Shown: in pieces, positions 35,396-44,636 of the stretch
Layout: each line of letters opens with the position of its first letter
Numbering within the stretch: position 1 is the stretch's first letter
Source of the DNA: Pseudomonas putida
GTDB taxonomy: Bacteria > Pseudomonadota > Gammaproteobacteria > Pseudomonadales > Pseudomonadaceae
Length of the DNA: 64,000 nt
Direction: 5' to 3'
NCBI RefSeq assembly: GCF_022627325.1
Contig: NZ_JAETZZ010000009.1
Coordinates: 186,001 to 250,000, forward strand
Translations under genes and position numbers: made by a program
Notes under the pieces: generated by a model
Databases searched by the model: none
Told to the model about the DNA's origin: nothing
The model's input: only the letters and a program-made list of their open reading frames with translations

Positions 35396-35417
35396 CCGCC
35401 GAGCGGCCCGTTGCAGG

Positions 35418-37595
35418 TTACAGCCCGTTACGCGCCTTGAACTCGCGGCGGCGGCGGTGCAGGACCGGCTCGGTATAACCGTTTGGCTGCTTGGCACCCT
35501 CCACCACCAGTTCCACTGCAGCCTGGAATGCAATGTTGTCGTCGAAGTTCGGCGCCATCGGGCGGTACAGGGCATCACCGGCGTTCTGCTTGTCGACAAC
35601 GGCTGCCATGCGTTTGAGGCTTTCCAGCACCTGCTCCTGGGTAACCACGCCATGGCGCAGCCAGTTGGCCAGCAACTGGGCCGAGATACGCAGGGTAGCG
35701 CGGTCTTCCATCAGGCCCACATCGTTGATGTCGGGCACTTTGGAGCAACCCACGCCCTGGTCGATCCAGCGAACCACGTAGCCGAGGATACCCTGGGCGT
35801 TGTTGTCCAGCTCGTTACGGATCTCTTCGGCCGACCAGTTGGTGTCAGCTGCCAGCGGGATGGTCAGGATGTCGTCGACCGAAGCCGGGGTGCGGCTAGC
35901 CAGCTCGCGCTGACGCGCCTGTACATCGACTTTGTGGTAGTGCAGCGCGTGCAGGGTGGCGGCGGTCGGTGACGGAACCCAGGCGGTGTTGGCGCCGGCC
36001 AGCGGGTGAGCGATCTTCTGCTCGAGCATGGCAGCCATCAGGTCCGGCATGGCCCACATGCCTTTGCCGATCTGCGCACGGCCTTGCAGGCCGGTGGCAA
36101 GGCCAACGTCTACGTTGTTGTTCTCGTAGGCGCCGATCCACTTTTCATTCTTCATGGCGCCTTTGCGCACCACGGCGCCGGCCTCCATGGAGGTGTGGAT
36201 TTCGTCACCGGTACGGTCGAGGAAGCCGGTGTTGATGAACACCACACGCTCGGCTGCCGACTTGATGCAGGCCTTGAGGTTGACCGTGGTACGGCGCTCT
36301 TCGTCCATGATGCCGACCTTGACGGTGTTGCGCGGCATGCCCAGCAGGTCTTCGACGCGGCTGAAGATCTCGGCGGCGAACGCCACTTCTTCAGGGCCGT
36401 GCATTTTCGGTTTGACGATGTAGACGCTACCGGTACGGGTGTTCTTGCGGCTGGTGTTGCCGTTGAGGTTGTGCAGGGCGATCAGGTTGGTGAAAAGACC
36501 ATCCTGGATGCCTTCGGGAATCTCGTTGCCTTGGGCATCGAGAATTGCCGGGTTGGTCATCAAATGACCCACGTTACGCACGAACAGCAGTGAGCGACCG
36601 TGGAGGGTCACGGTGCCGCCATTGGGCGCTGTGTACTCGCGGTCGGGGTTCATGGTGCGGGTGAAGGTCTTGCCGCCTTTGCTGACGCTCTCGGCCAGGT
36701 CGCCTTTCATCAGGCCCAGCCAGTTGCGGTAGACGATGACCTTGTCGTCGGCATCGACGGCAGCGACCGAGTCTTCACAGTCCATGATGGTGGTCAGCGC
36801 CGATTCCATCAGGATGTCTTTCACACCGGCGGCATCAGTGCTGCCGACCGGGGTGCTGGCATCGACCTGGATTTCCAGGTGCAGGCCATTGTGCTTGAGC
36901 AGCACGGCGGTTGGCGCGGCGGCATCGCCATGGAAACCGATCAGCTGGGCGTCGTCACGCAGCCCGCTGTTGCTGCCGCCCTTGAGGGCAACGACCAGCT
37001 TGCCGCCTTCGATGCGGTAAGCGGTGGAGTCGACGTGCGAGCCAGCAGCCAGCGGCGCGGCTTCGTCGAGGAAGGCGCGGGCGAAGGCGATGACCTTGTT
37101 GCCGCGGACCTTGTTATAGCCCTGGCCTTTTTCTGCGCCACCTTCATCGCTGATGACATCGGTGCCGTACAGTGCGTCGTACAGCGAGCCCCAGCGGGCG
37201 TTGGCGGCATTCAGGGCAAAGCGGGCGTTCATCACCGGCACGACTAACTGTGGGCCTGCCATGTGGGCAATTTCTTCGTCCACGTTCTGGGTGGTGGCTT
37301 GGAAATCGTCGGCTTGTGGCAGCAGATAGCCGATTTCCTGAAGGAAGCTTTTATAGGCGACGGCGTCGTGTGCCTGGCCTTTGCGTGCCTGGTGCCAGGC
37401 GTCGATCTTGGCTTGCAGCTCGTCGCGCTTGGCGAGCAGGGCTTTGTTCTTTGGGGCGAGGTCGTTGATGATCTTTTCTGCCCCGGCCCAGAACGCATCG
37501 GCCTTGACGCCGGTTCCAGGGATCGCTTCGTTGTTGACGAAGTCGTACAGGGCCTTGGCGACCTGAAGGCCACCGACTTGAACGTATCCAGTCAT
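35418..37595 (-). CDS. glcB: Malate synthase G
   Basis: 725 residues, the G-isoform length. It begins [17 protein letters not shown] after a good AGGTGAGG site; an in-frame ATG four codons earlier is unlikely. Family motifs include [25 protein letters not shown] (active-site Arg region) and [20 protein letters not shown] near the C-terminal catalytic Asp. It condenses glyoxylate with acetyl-CoA in the glyoxylate shunt and glycolate use. A 28-bp candidate RccR site lies 189 bp upstream. Confidence 0.97.
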   Translation of the reverse strand: MTGYVQVGGLQVAKALYDFVNNEAIPGTGVKADAFWAGAEKIINDLAPKNKALLAKRDELQAKIDAWHQARKGQAHDAVAYKSFLQEIGYLLPQADDFQATTQNVDEEIAHMAGPQLVVPVMNARFALNAANARWGSLYDALYGTDVISDEGGAEKGQGYNKVRGNKVIAFARAFLDEAAPLAAGSHVDSTAYRIEGGKLVVALKGGSNSGLRDDAQLIGFHGDAAAPTAVLLKHNGLHLEIQVDASTPVGSTDAAGVKDILMESALTTIMDCEDSVAAVDADDKVIVYRNWLGLMKGDLAESVSKGGKTFTRTMNPDREYTAPNGGTVTLHGRSLLFVRNVGHLMTNPAILDAQGNEIPEGIQDGLFTNLIALHNLNGNTSRKNTRTGSVYIVKPKMHGPEEVAFAAEIFSRVEDLLGMPRNTVKVGIMDEERRTTVNLKACIKSAAERVVFINTGFLDRTGDEIHTSMEAGAVVRKGAMKNEKWIGAYENNNVDVGLATGLQGRAQIGKGMWAMPDLMAAMLEQKIAHPLAGANTAWVPSPTAATLHALHYHKVDVQARQRELASRTPASVDDILTIPLAADTNWSAEEIRNELDNNAQGILGYVVRWIDQGVGCSKVPDINDVGLMEDRATLRISAQLLANWLRHGVVTQEQVLESLKRMAAVVDKQNAGDALYRPMAPNFDDNIAFQAAVELVVEGAKQPNGYTEPVLHRRRREFKARNGL

Positions 37596-37783
37596 TGCTT
37601 GCCTCACCTTTGCTCAGCTATTTCGCTTTCGCTCTTCTGTATTAAGCCTGTAGCGCTTCTCTAAACACGGCACCAGTACATGCTCTCACCACTCATGAGA
37701 GCGGCTGGGTGCGGCTCGCCAGGCGGGCTGGCGAGCGGTTGGCGTATTTTCACAGGCGCCTTGGCAGACATCGTAACGACGTT

Positions 37784-37811
37784 TTGTAGTCCGCGCCGAC
37801 GCATACTACAT
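37784..37811. promoter_or_regulatory. 28-bp pseudo-palindrome, candidate RccR operator of glcB
   Basis: TTGTAGT (37784-37790) and ACTACAT (37805-37811) are the same half-sites as in the aceE operators but separated by a 14-nt spacer, giving a 28-bp element. I recall that RccR in P. fluorescens binds 15-bp aceE-type and 28-bp aceA/glcB-type sites differing only in the spacer. Confidence 0.72.
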
Positions 37812-38041
37812 GAAGCAGCGGGCCGGTGAACATCAGACTAAAAGCGTCGCTCCGCGACCGGCAGGTCGCAGAGGGTCACGCTGGGAGTGGCTATGTTCGC
37901 AAAAAACCGGTGGATTGTTCCAGATAAATCTTGAAACAGTACACGATTAGTTCGCCAGACCGTCCTGCGGCAGGTTGCCGCGCCTTGCCTATACTGAACC
38001 AATTCCCGCCGCTGCAGGCGGCACGACGCAGAGGAAGGCCT

Positions 38042-38560
38042 GTGGATCATCTTGTACTGACCGTGATTGCTCCTGACAAGGCCGGCCAGGTCGAACGGAT
38101 TGCCCAGTGCATAGCCGACCACAACGGTAACTGGCTGGAGAGCCGTATGTCGCGTATGGCCGGGCAATTCGCGGGCATTCTGCGGGTCGCCGTGCCGGCA
38201 GAGAGCTACGATGAGCTGGTGAAATCGCTTCAGGCCCTGGGGCAATACGATATCCGTGTGCTGATCGCAGAAAGCGGCATCGAGCCTTCCTGTACCTGGA
38301 AGCCGATCGCGATGGAGTTGGTGGGTAATGATCGCCCTGGCATCGTACGGGATATCACCCGTTTGCTGGCTGAGCAAGGGGTGAACCTTGAGCGTTTCAC
38401 CACCGAAGTACGCCCGGCGCCGATGAGCAGCGAGCCGTTGTTCCATGCCGATGCCTTGCTGGCGCTGCCATTGACCTTGTCGCTGGACGACCTGCAGCAC
38501 AAGCTGGAGAGCCTGGCGGATGACTTGATGGTGGAGTTGAAATTGCGGCCGCAAGAGTGA
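38042..38560 (+). CDS. GcvR-like ACT-domain regulatory protein
   Basis: 172 residues from a GTG preceded by GAGGAAGG. Two ACT domains: residues about 1-80 (L-V-L-T-V-I-A-P-D-K-A-G-Q-V) and 85-165 (A-M-E-L-V-G-N-D-R-P-G-I-V-R-D-I). This matches the GcvR family, glycine-responsive accessory regulators of the glycine cleavage system in E. coli. It is divergent from glcB, which links it loosely to glyoxylate and glycine metabolism. Amino-acid ligand and partner are inferred. Confidence 0.85.
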   Translation: MDHLVLTVIAPDKAGQVERIAQCIADHNGNWLESRMSRMAGQFAGILRVAVPAESYDELVKSLQALGQYDIRVLIAESGIEPSCTWKPIAMELVGNDRPGIVRDITRLLAEQGVNLERFTTEVRPAPMSSEPLFHADALLALPLTLSLDDLQHKLESLADDLMVELKLRPQE

Positions 38561-38603
38561 GCCCAAGCGCTAGCGGGTTATCCCGATTAATCGGGGAATG
38601 CCC

Positions 38604-38612
38604 TGTGGATAA
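38604..38612 (-). promoter_or_regulatory. DnaA box 1 (perfect consensus)
   Basis: TGTGGATAA, the reverse complement of the DnaA box TTATCCACA, in the intergenic region after the gcvR-like gene. It is followed 113 bp later by a second in the same orientation. Nearby are a 14-bp palindrome (38582-38595) and a hairpin (38656-38676). Confidence 0.5.
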
Positions 38613-38716
38613 CCTGGGGGCGCTCCGCGCTAACCCAGAGACGGCAGGCCCTCCCGCTGTTTGTTCAAAAAACAGCCACTAATCAATAGCTTGTGCACAA
38701 ACCACGGGGACGAGGG

Positions 38717-38725
38717 TGTGGATAA
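38717..38725 (-). promoter_or_regulatory. DnaA box 2 (perfect consensus)
   Basis: A second TGTGGATAA, same orientation as box 1, both followed by CCT. The region 38561-38788 has no gene. It could be a DnaA-titrating or regulatory site, or a repeated short sequence that happens to contain the box. Confidence 0.5.
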
Positions 38726-38743
38726 CCTCTGGAGATGTTCTGC

Positions 38744-38783
38744 CAGGCCACGGACGGCGTGGCCTGCAGAGTTTTGATCATTT
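38744..38783 (+). terminator. Possible terminator between gcvR-like and rarD
   Basis: CAGGCCAC pairs with GTGGCCTG around a 7-nt loop. GTTTTGATCATTTTTTGATCA follows, with two T-runs and a second small dyad. It lies 184 nt after the gcvR-like stop and 6 nt before the rarD stop on the other strand, so it may serve convergent transcripts. Confidence 0.45.
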
Positions 38784-38788
38784 TTTGA

Positions 38789-39676
38789 TCAGGCGCGCTT
38801 GCGCAGATTCAGCCAGGCATCGACGCTGTACAGCGCCAGGCCAGCCCAGATACACAGGAAAGCCATCAGGCTGCTGGGAGACAGGTGCTCGTCAAATAGT
38901 AGTACCGCTTGCAGCAGCACCAGGGTTGGCGCCAGATACTGCAGGAAGCCCAGGGTGGTGTAGGGCAAGTGCCGCGCAGCGGCGTTGAAGCACACCAGCG
39001 GTATCAGGGTTACCGGCCCGGCGGCGATCAGCCATAGCGCCTCGCTGCTGGTATAGAAACTGCCTTGTGCACTCATCGCCGCAGGGTGCAGCAGCAACCA
39101 GCCTAGCGCCAGGGGCACCAGCATCCAGGTTTCCACCACCAGGCCGGGCAGCGCCGCCACCGGTGCCTGTTTGCGGATCAGGCCATAGAAGCCGAAGGTC
39201 AATGCCAGTACCAGGGACACCCACGGCAGGCTACCGACTTGCCACACCTGTTGCGCCACACCTACTGCGGCCATGGCCACTGCCAGCCATTGCAGGCGGC
39301 GCAGGCGCTCACCCAGCAAAAGCATGCCCAGCAGCACGTTCACCAGCGGGTTGATGTAGTAGCCCAGGCTGGCCTCGAGCATGCGCCCGTTATTGACCGA
39401 CCACACGTAGGTCAGCCAGTTGCCGGCAATCAGGGCGCCACTGAGGGCAAGGATGGCCAGGCGGCGTGGGTTGTCGCGCAACTCGCGCCACCACCCTGGG
39501 TGCTTCCACACCAACAGCAGCAGCGAGCCGAACAGGGCGGACCAGAGCACCCGATGGACGATGATCTCAACCGCCGGGACGCTTTGTATGGCTTTGAAAT
39601 AGAGGGGGAACAAGCCCCAGATGATGTAGGCCGAGAGGCCAAGAATGTACCCGCGTCGCGGGTTTGCGGCGTGCAT
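38789..39676 (-). CDS. rarD: RarD, EamA-family transporter
   Basis: 295 residues with about ten transmembrane helices in two EamA-type repeats. The start M-H-A-A-N-P-R-R-G-Y-I-L-G-L-S-A-Y-I-I-W-G-L-F-P-L-Y-F-K is the RarD signature, and W-S-V-N-N-G-R-M-L-E-A-S-L-G-Y-Y-I-N-P-L is also conserved. RarD proteins are drug/metabolite-superfamily permeases of uncertain substrate; the name comes from chloramphenicol-sensitivity work. It lies 64 nt downstream of srkA on the same strand. Confidence 0.92.
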   Translation of the reverse strand: MHAANPRRGYILGLSAYIIWGLFPLYFKAIQSVPAVEIIVHRVLWSALFGSLLLLVWKHPGWWRELRDNPRRLAILALSGALIAGNWLTYVWSVNNGRMLEASLGYYINPLVNVLLGMLLLGERLRRLQWLAVAMAAVGVAQQVWQVGSLPWVSLVLALTFGFYGLIRKQAPVAALPGLVVETWMLVPLALGWLLLHPAAMSAQGSFYTSSEALWLIAAGPVTLIPLVCFNAAARHLPYTTLGFLQYLAPTLVLLQAVLLFDEHLSPSSLMAFLCIWAGLALYSVDAWLNLRKRA

Positions 39677-39740
39677 GCAGAATCCTTGCTTAGGTAGCTA
39701 AATACAGCGACGCCTATTGTAGACAGACCTTTGCAGGCAT

Positions 39741-40715
39741 TTAGAACAATTTCAGTGGTTGCTCATCGAGCGCCGCCGTTTGCTCGCGCAGGGCCAGGAT
39801 CTGATCGCCCCAGTAACGCGGCTGGCCAAACCAGGGGAAGCTGCGCGGGAATGCCGGGTCGTCCCAGCGCCGTGCCAGCCAGGCGCTATGGTGCAGCTGG
39901 CGCAAGGCACGCAGGGGTTCGATCAGGGGGAGCTCGCGCGGGTCGAAATCGTGAAACTCGTTGTAGCCGTCGATCAGCTCTGCCAGTTGGCCCAGGCGTT
40001 CTTCACGGCTGCCGGCCAACATCATCCACAGGTCTTGCACGGCCGGGCCCATCCTGCAGTCATCGAGGTCGACGACGTGGTAAACGTCGTCGCGGTGCAT
40101 CAGGTTGCCGGGGTGCAAGTCGCCGTGCAGGCGCATCACCTTGTGCTCCGTGCGTGCGTAGATGTCTTCGACCCGTTTGAGCAGCTCGCGCGCTACAGAC
40201 TCGAAGGCGGGCAGCAATTCCCGGGGTACGAAGTCGCCCTCCAGCAGGGTTCGCAGGGACGCGTGGCCGAAGTTGTCCACAGTCAAGGCCTCGCGATGCT
40301 CGAACGGGCGTGTGGCCGCCACCGCATGCAGGCGGCCGAGCAACTGGCCCAGGCGGTAGAGCTGGTCGAGGTTGCCTGGCTCCGGTGCGTGGCCGCCGCG
40401 GCGGGGGAACAGCGTGAAGCGAAAGCCCTGGTGCTCGAACAGGGTCTGTTCATTGTGTTGCAGCGGGGCGACCACCGGCACTTCGCACTCGGCGAGTTCG
40501 GCGGTGAAGCGGTGTTCTTCAAGAATCGCTTCATTGCTCCACCGGCCGGGTCGATAGAACTTGGCGATCAGTGGTTGCTCGCCTTCGATACCCACTTGGT
40601 AGACGCGGTTCTCGTAGCTGTTCAGGGCCAGTACCCGGGCGTCGCTGAGAAAGCCGAGGCTCTCCACGGCGTCCAGTACCAGGTCGGGGGTGAGGGTCGC
40701 GAAGGGGTGAGACAT
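39741..40715 (-). CDS. srkA: Stress-response kinase A (YihE family)
   Basis: 324 residues, choline-kinase-like fold. It begins M-S-H-P-F-A-T-L-T-P-D-L-V-L-D-A-V. The conserved N-S-Y-E-N-R-V-Y-Q-V and L-I-A-K-F-Y-R-P-G-R-W supply the nucleotide-binding Lys. The catalytic loop is R-L-H-G-D-L-H-P-G-N-L-M and the metal-binding segment is V-V-D-L-D-D-C-R-M-G. SrkA phosphorylates Ser/Thr in vitro and protects against envelope and toxin-mediated stress in E. coli. It is the middle gene of a minus-strand run modE, srkA, rarD. Confidence 0.92.
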   Translation of the reverse strand: MSHPFATLTPDLVLDAVESLGFLSDARVLALNSYENRVYQVGIEGEQPLIAKFYRPGRWSNEAILEEHRFTAELAECEVPVVAPLQHNEQTLFEHQGFRFTLFPRRGGHAPEPGNLDQLYRLGQLLGRLHAVAATRPFEHREALTVDNFGHASLRTLLEGDFVPRELLPAFESVARELLKRVEDIYARTEHKVMRLHGDLHPGNLMHRDDVYHVVDLDDCRMGPAVQDLWMMLAGSREERLGQLAELIDGYNEFHDFDPRELPLIEPLRALRQLHHSAWLARRWDDPAFPRSFPWFGQPRYWGDQILALREQTAALDEQPLKLF

Positions 40716-40785
40716 GGTGGCTCCGGGGTGGGCTGCAGGGGCTCATGGTATCAGTGACGGCCCTCTGGCGGGTGGCGCGAGCAAC

Positions 40786-41550
40786 CTACACCGGTACCCC
40801 CAGCAATACGTGGGACGGATGGAACTGCACCCGGACCTGGCTACCGGGTGCCAGTGCCGCTCGTGCCAGCCAGTGGGCCTCGGCAAACGCACAGAGTGTC
40901 TGCCCATTACCCAACGCCAGCCTCACTTCACGGGTGTCATGCCCATCCGCGATCACCTGTTCCACCGTTGCCTTGAGCACATTGCTGCCCGCTTCGGCTT
41001 CGTCTGCGGCGCTCAACAGCTGCACCCACCCGGCCTTGAGCAGCGCCACCACCCTGGTGCCGAGCGCCAGCTCCAGGCGTGACGTGCTGTCATGGGTGAT
41101 CAGTGCCTCGATTTCCAACCCGCCACCCAGCGCCAGGCTCACGCGGTCGTGCCGCCCTTCGCGGCGCAAGCCGCTGACCTGGCCTTGCAGCTGGTTGCGG
41201 GCACTGGTGCGCAACATCAGGCGCCCAAGCAGGTCAAGGTCGCTGGACTCTTCGGCCGCTTCGAGAATCTGCGCCTGCAAGGCCTGCAAACGCTGGTACA
41301 GGCGCAGTACCCGCTCGCCTTCGCCGGACAGGCGTGCGCCACCGCCGCCGCGCCCGCCGGTGCTGCGCTCGACCAACGGCTGGCTGGCCAGGTTGTTGAG
41401 TTCGTCTATGGCGTCCCATGCGGCTTTGTAGCTGATGCCTGCGGCCTTGGCGGCGCGGGTGATCGAACCTTGCTCAGCGATATGCTGAAGCAACGCGATG
41501 CGCTGTGGGCGGCGAGCGATATGCTGGGTGAGGAGAGCGGGCAGGGTCAT
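40786..41550 (-). CDS. modE: ModE-family molybdate-responsive regulator
   Basis: 254 residues from the ATG at 41550 (M-T-L-P-A-L-L-T-Q-H-I). An N-terminal winged-helix LysR-like HTH (about 15-75: I-A-E-Q-G-S-I-T-R-A-A-K-A-A-G-I-S-Y-K-A-A-W-D-A-I-D) is followed by G-G-R-G-G-G-G-A-R-L. Two Mop/TOBE domains follow (T-S-A-R-N-Q-L-Q-G-Q-V and G-S-N-V-L-K-A-T-V-E-Q-V), which bind molybdate. It normally represses modABC and activates molybdoenzyme genes; none is nearby. It lies 26 nt after the comF stop on the same strand. Confidence 0.9.
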   Translation of the reverse strand: MTLPALLTQHIARRPQRIALLQHIAEQGSITRAAKAAGISYKAAWDAIDELNNLASQPLVERSTGGRGGGGARLSGEGERVLRLYQRLQALQAQILEAAEESSDLDLLGRLMLRTSARNQLQGQVSGLRREGRHDRVSLALGGGLEIEALITHDSTSRLELALGTRVVALLKAGWVQLLSAADEAEAGSNVLKATVEQVIADGHDTREVRLALGNGQTLCAFAEAHWLARAALAPGSQVRVQFHPSHVLLGVPV

Positions 41551-41576
41551 GATGGCGCCTATCTGGGACTGACCGG

Positions 41577-42314
41577 TCAAGCTTGCCCCGGTTTTGCCGT
41601 GCGTGCCAGGCAATACACATCGACCCGACGTGCGCCGGCGCCGCGTAACAGGGTTGCGATGCTGTGCGCCGTGGCACCGGTGGTCAGCACGTCATCGACC
41701 ACGGCCACATGCAGGCCGTGCAATGCGCCTTGATCAACCACCGCAAAGGCCTGTTGCAGATTGCGCCGCCTGGCCTTGGCATTCAGGCTTTGCTGCGCCG
41801 GTGTTTCGCGGGTGCGCTGCAGCCATCGCTCGTTGCAGTCGATTGCCAGGGCCTTGGACAACCACCTTGCCAGCATGCCTGCCTGGTTGAAGCCACGCTC
41901 GCGCTGTCGACGCTTTGCCAGTGGCACAGGCAACAGCAGCGATGGCTTGGCCAGGCCATCGGTAAAGCGGTGGCGCAAATCCAGGCTGAGCATTTCGGCC
42001 ATCAAGCGCCCAAATGGCCACTGGCGATTGTGTTTGAAGCGGCTGATCAGTGTGTCCACGGGAAAGCTGTAATACCACGGCGCTACCACTTGTTCGAAGG
42101 CAGGTGGACGGCGGCTGCACTGCGCGCAGGTCAGGCCGGCCATTGGCAGCGGTAGCGCACACTGCATGCAGTACTCATTCAGCCACGGCAGTTCTTCCTC
42201 GCACGCCATGCAGATGGGGTGGCGCTGCTGGGCAGAAGCGCCGCACAGCAAACAGTGGTGATCAATATTCGTACACTTGTAAACCAGTGCTTTTAACCAA
42301 GGTTGACAGTTCAT
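41577..42314 (-). CDS. comF: ComF-family phosphoribosyltransferase-like protein
   Basis: 245 residues. Four N-terminal cysteines (C-L-L-C-G...C-M-A-C-E, then C-M-Q-C and C-A-Q-C) form zinc-ribbon-like pairs. The C-terminal phosphoribosyltransferase motif is V-A-V-V-D-D-V-L-T-T-G-A-T-A. ComF proteins are needed for DNA uptake in naturally competent bacteria; in Pseudomonas the role is unproven. The start M-N-C-Q-P-W-L-K matches other family members, which means a BirA-type operator lies within the first codons. Divergent from bioB. Confidence 0.9.
   Translation of the reverse strand: MNCQPWLKALVYKCTNIDHHCLLCGASAQQRHPICMACEEELPWLNEYCMQCALPLPMAGLTCAQCSRRPPAFEQVVAPWYYSFPVDTLISRFKHNRQWPFGRLMAEMLSLDLRHRFTDGLAKPSLLLPVPLAKRRQRERGFNQAGMLARWLSKALAIDCNERWLQRTRETPAQQSLNAKARRRNLQQAFAVVDQGALHGLHVAVVDDVLTTGATAHSIATLLRGAGARRVDVYCLARTAKPGQA
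42277..42309 (+). promoter_or_regulatory. BirA-type operator of the biotin operon overlapping a -35 box
   Basis: TTGTAAACC (42277-42285), a 15-nt spacer and GGTTGACAG (42301-42309) match the BirA consensus TTGTAAACC-N14/15-GGTTTACAA at 16 of 18 positions. The right half contains TTGACA (42303-42308), a consensus -35 hexamer reading toward bioB, so biotinyl-AMP-BirA would block polymerase. The operator sits in codons 2-13 of divergent comF. Confidence 0.78.
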
Positions 42315-42403
42315 AGGCCTTCCATGACTATGCGAGCTATCCGTGATGCGCTGGCGGGCATTCCTGTCCCGGCGCCAGCTACAGCCTAAACAAGGAAACG
42401 CCG

Positions 42404-43462
42404 ATGAGCGCCAGCACAACTGCAACAACACGTCACGACTGGTCCCTGGCCGAGGTGAAGGCCCTGTTCCAGCAACCGTTCAACGACCTGCTGTTCCAGG
42501 CGCAAACTGTGCATCGGGCGCATTTCGACCCCAACCGCGTGCAGGTTTCCACGCTGCTGTCGATCAAGACCGGCGCCTGCCCGGAAGATTGCAAATACTG
42601 TCCACAGTCGGGCCACTACAACACCGGGCTGGAAAAACAGAAGCTGATGGAGGTGCAGAAGGTGCTCGAAGAAGCGGCACGGGCCAAGGCCATCGGCTCG
42701 ACCCGCTTCTGCATGGGCGCCGCCTGGAAGCACCCCTCGGCCAAGGACATGCCCTACGTGCTGGAAATGGTCAAAGGGGTCAAGGCCATGGGGCTGGAAA
42801 CCTGCATGACCCTCGGCAAGCTCGATCAGGACCAGACCCAGGCGCTGGCCCAGGCCGGCCTGGATTACTACAACCACAACCTCGATACCTCGCCGGAGTT
42901 CTACGGCAGCATCATCACCACCCGCACTTACAGCGAGCGTCTGCAGACCTTGGCCTACGTACGCGATGCCGGGATGAAGATCTGCTCCGGTGGCATCCTC
43001 GGCATGGGCGAGTCGCTCGACGATCGTGCAGGCCTGCTGATCCAGTTGGCCAACCTGCCCGAGCATCCCGAGTCGGTGCCGATCAACATGCTGGTCAAAG
43101 TGGCCGGTACCCCGTTGGCCGAGGAGGAAGATGTCGATCCGTTCGACTTCATTCGTATGCTGGCGGTGGCGCGGTTGCTGATGCCCAAGTCGCATGTGCG
43201 CCTGTCCGCCGGCCGCGAACAGATGAACGAGCAGATGCAGGCCCTGGCCTTCATGGCCGGCGCCAATTCGATCTTCTACGGCGAGAAGCTGCTGACCACC
43301 GCTAACCCGCAGGCCGACAAGGACATGCAGCTGTTCGCCCGCCTGGGTATCAAGCCTGAAGCGCGTGAAGAGCATGCCGACGAAGTGCACCAGGCCGCCA
43401 TCGAGCAGGCGCTGGTCGAGCAACGCAGCAGCGAGCTGTTCTATAACGCCGCGTCTGCCTGA
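42404..43462 (+). CDS. bioB: Biotin synthase
   Basis: 352-residue radical-SAM enzyme. The [4Fe-4S] motif is C59-P-E-D-C63-K-Y-C66, followed by P-Q-S-G-H-Y. The [2Fe-2S] ligands expected of BioB include Cys in F-C-M-G-A-A-W and E-T-C-M-T-L-G, and the R-L-S-A-G-R-E Arg near the C-terminus. It inserts sulfur into dethiobiotin to make biotin. First gene of bioBFHCD; the next gene starts 1 nt after its stop. Confidence 0.98.
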   Translation: MSASTTATTRHDWSLAEVKALFQQPFNDLLFQAQTVHRAHFDPNRVQVSTLLSIKTGACPEDCKYCPQSGHYNTGLEKQKLMEVQKVLEEAARAKAIGSTRFCMGAAWKHPSAKDMPYVLEMVKGVKAMGLETCMTLGKLDQDQTQALAQAGLDYYNHNLDTSPEFYGSIITTRTYSERLQTLAYVRDAGMKICSGGILGMGESLDDRAGLLIQLANLPEHPESVPINMLVKVAGTPLAEEEDVDPFDFIRMLAVARLLMPKSHVRLSAGREQMNEQMQALAFMAGANSIFYGEKLLTTANPQADKDMQLFARLGIKPEAREEHADEVHQAAIEQALVEQRSSELFYNAASA

Positions 43463-43463
43463 G

Positions 43464-44636
43464 ATGGCCTTCGATCTTGCCGCGCGTCTTGCCGAACGGC
43501 GCGCAGCAGACCTGTATCGGCAGCGGCCGCTGTTACAAAGCCCGCAAGGGCCGAACGTCGTGGTCGACGGCCAGCCGTTGCTGGCTTTCTGCAGCAATGA
43601 CTACCTGGGCCTGGCCAACCACCCTGAGGTGATTGCCGCTTGGCAGGCCGGCGCCGAGCGTTGGGGCGTCGGTGGCGGGGCCTCGCACTTGGTTGTCGGC
43701 CACAGCACGCCGCACCATCAGGTCGAAGAGGCGCTGGCCGAATTGACCGGTCGCCCGCGAGCCTTGCTGTTTTCCACAGGCTACATGGCCAACCTCGGGG
43801 CCATCACCGCGCTGGTGGGGCAGGGCGATACAGTGCTGCAGGACCGCCTCAATCATGCCTCGCTGCTCGATGGCGGCTTGCTCAGTGGTGCCCGCTTCAA
43901 CCGTTACCTGCACAACGACGCCGTCAGCCTGGCCAACCGCCTGGGCAAGGCCTGCGGCAATACCCTGGTGGTCACCGACGGTGTATTCAGCATGGATGGT
44001 GATCTGGCCGACCTGCCTGCGCTGGCCGAAGTGGCGCGTGCGCGCGGGGCCTGGTTGATGGTCGACGACGCCCATGGCCTGGGTACCTTGGGTGCCCAGG
44101 GCGGCGGTATCGTCGAACACTTCGGCCTGGGCATCGAAGACGTGCCGGTGCTGATCGGTACGCTGGGCAAGGCGTGTGGTACAGCGGGCGCCTTCGTTGC
44201 GGGCAGCGATGATTTGATCGAGGCACTGGTGCAGTTCGCACGGCCTTACATCTACACCACCAGCCAGCCGCCGGCACTTGCTTGCGCCACGCTCAAGAGC
44301 CTGGAGCTGGTGCGCCGCGAGACCTGGCGCCGCGAGCACCTGGCCGGGTTGATCCGTCAGTTCCGCGAGGGCGCGGCGCAGATCGGGCTGCAGCTGATGG
44401 ACAGCCCGACCCCGATCCAGCCGCTGCTGATCGGCGACAGCGCACAGGCACTGCGCCTGTCACAGATGCTGCGCGAGCGTGGCCTGCTGGTCACCGCCAT
44501 CCGCCCGCCTACTGTTCCTGCTGGCAGTGCACGGCTGCGGGTAACCTTGAGCGCTGCGCACAGTGAGGCGCAGGTACAGCTATTGTTGAATGCATTGGCC
44601 GATTGTTATCCACAGCTGGAGGCCGCCGATGCGTAA
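43464..44636 (+). CDS. bioF: 8-amino-7-oxononanoate synthase
   Basis: 390-residue PLP-dependent alpha-oxoamine synthase. It begins [23 protein letters not shown] and G-G-A-S-H-L-V-V-G are conserved. The PLP lysine is Lys236 in [10 protein letters not shown]. It condenses pimeloyl-ACP with alanine, the first committed step after pimeloyl formation. The frame is open upstream within bioB but the ATG at 43464 fits the family start. It overlaps bioH by 8 nt. Confidence 0.97.
   Translation: MAFDLAARLAERRAADLYRQRPLLQSPQGPNVVVDGQPLLAFCSNDYLGLANHPEVIAAWQAGAERWGVGGGASHLVVGHSTPHHQVEEALAELTGRPRALLFSTGYMANLGAITALVGQGDTVLQDRLNHASLLDGGLLSGARFNRYLHNDAVSLANRLGKACGNTLVVTDGVFSMDGDLADLPALAEVARARGAWLMVDDAHGLGTLGAQGGGIVEHFGLGIEDVPVLIGTLGKACGTAGAFVAGSDDLIEALVQFARPYIYTTSQPPALACATLKSLELVRRETWRREHLAGLIRQFREGAAQIGLQLMDSPTPIQPLLIGDSAQALRLSQMLRERGLLVTAIRPPTVPAGSARLRVTLSAAHSEAQVQLLLNALADCYPQLEAADA

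Noticed and set aside
35289..35417. Repeated palindromes considered as a CRISPR array
   Set aside because: Only two inverted REP copies, no regular spacers, and no cas genes in the window.
44606..44614. Perfect DnaA box TTATCCACA
   Set aside because: It lies inside the 3' end of bioF, alone, and codes for conserved residues; chance occurrence is likely.
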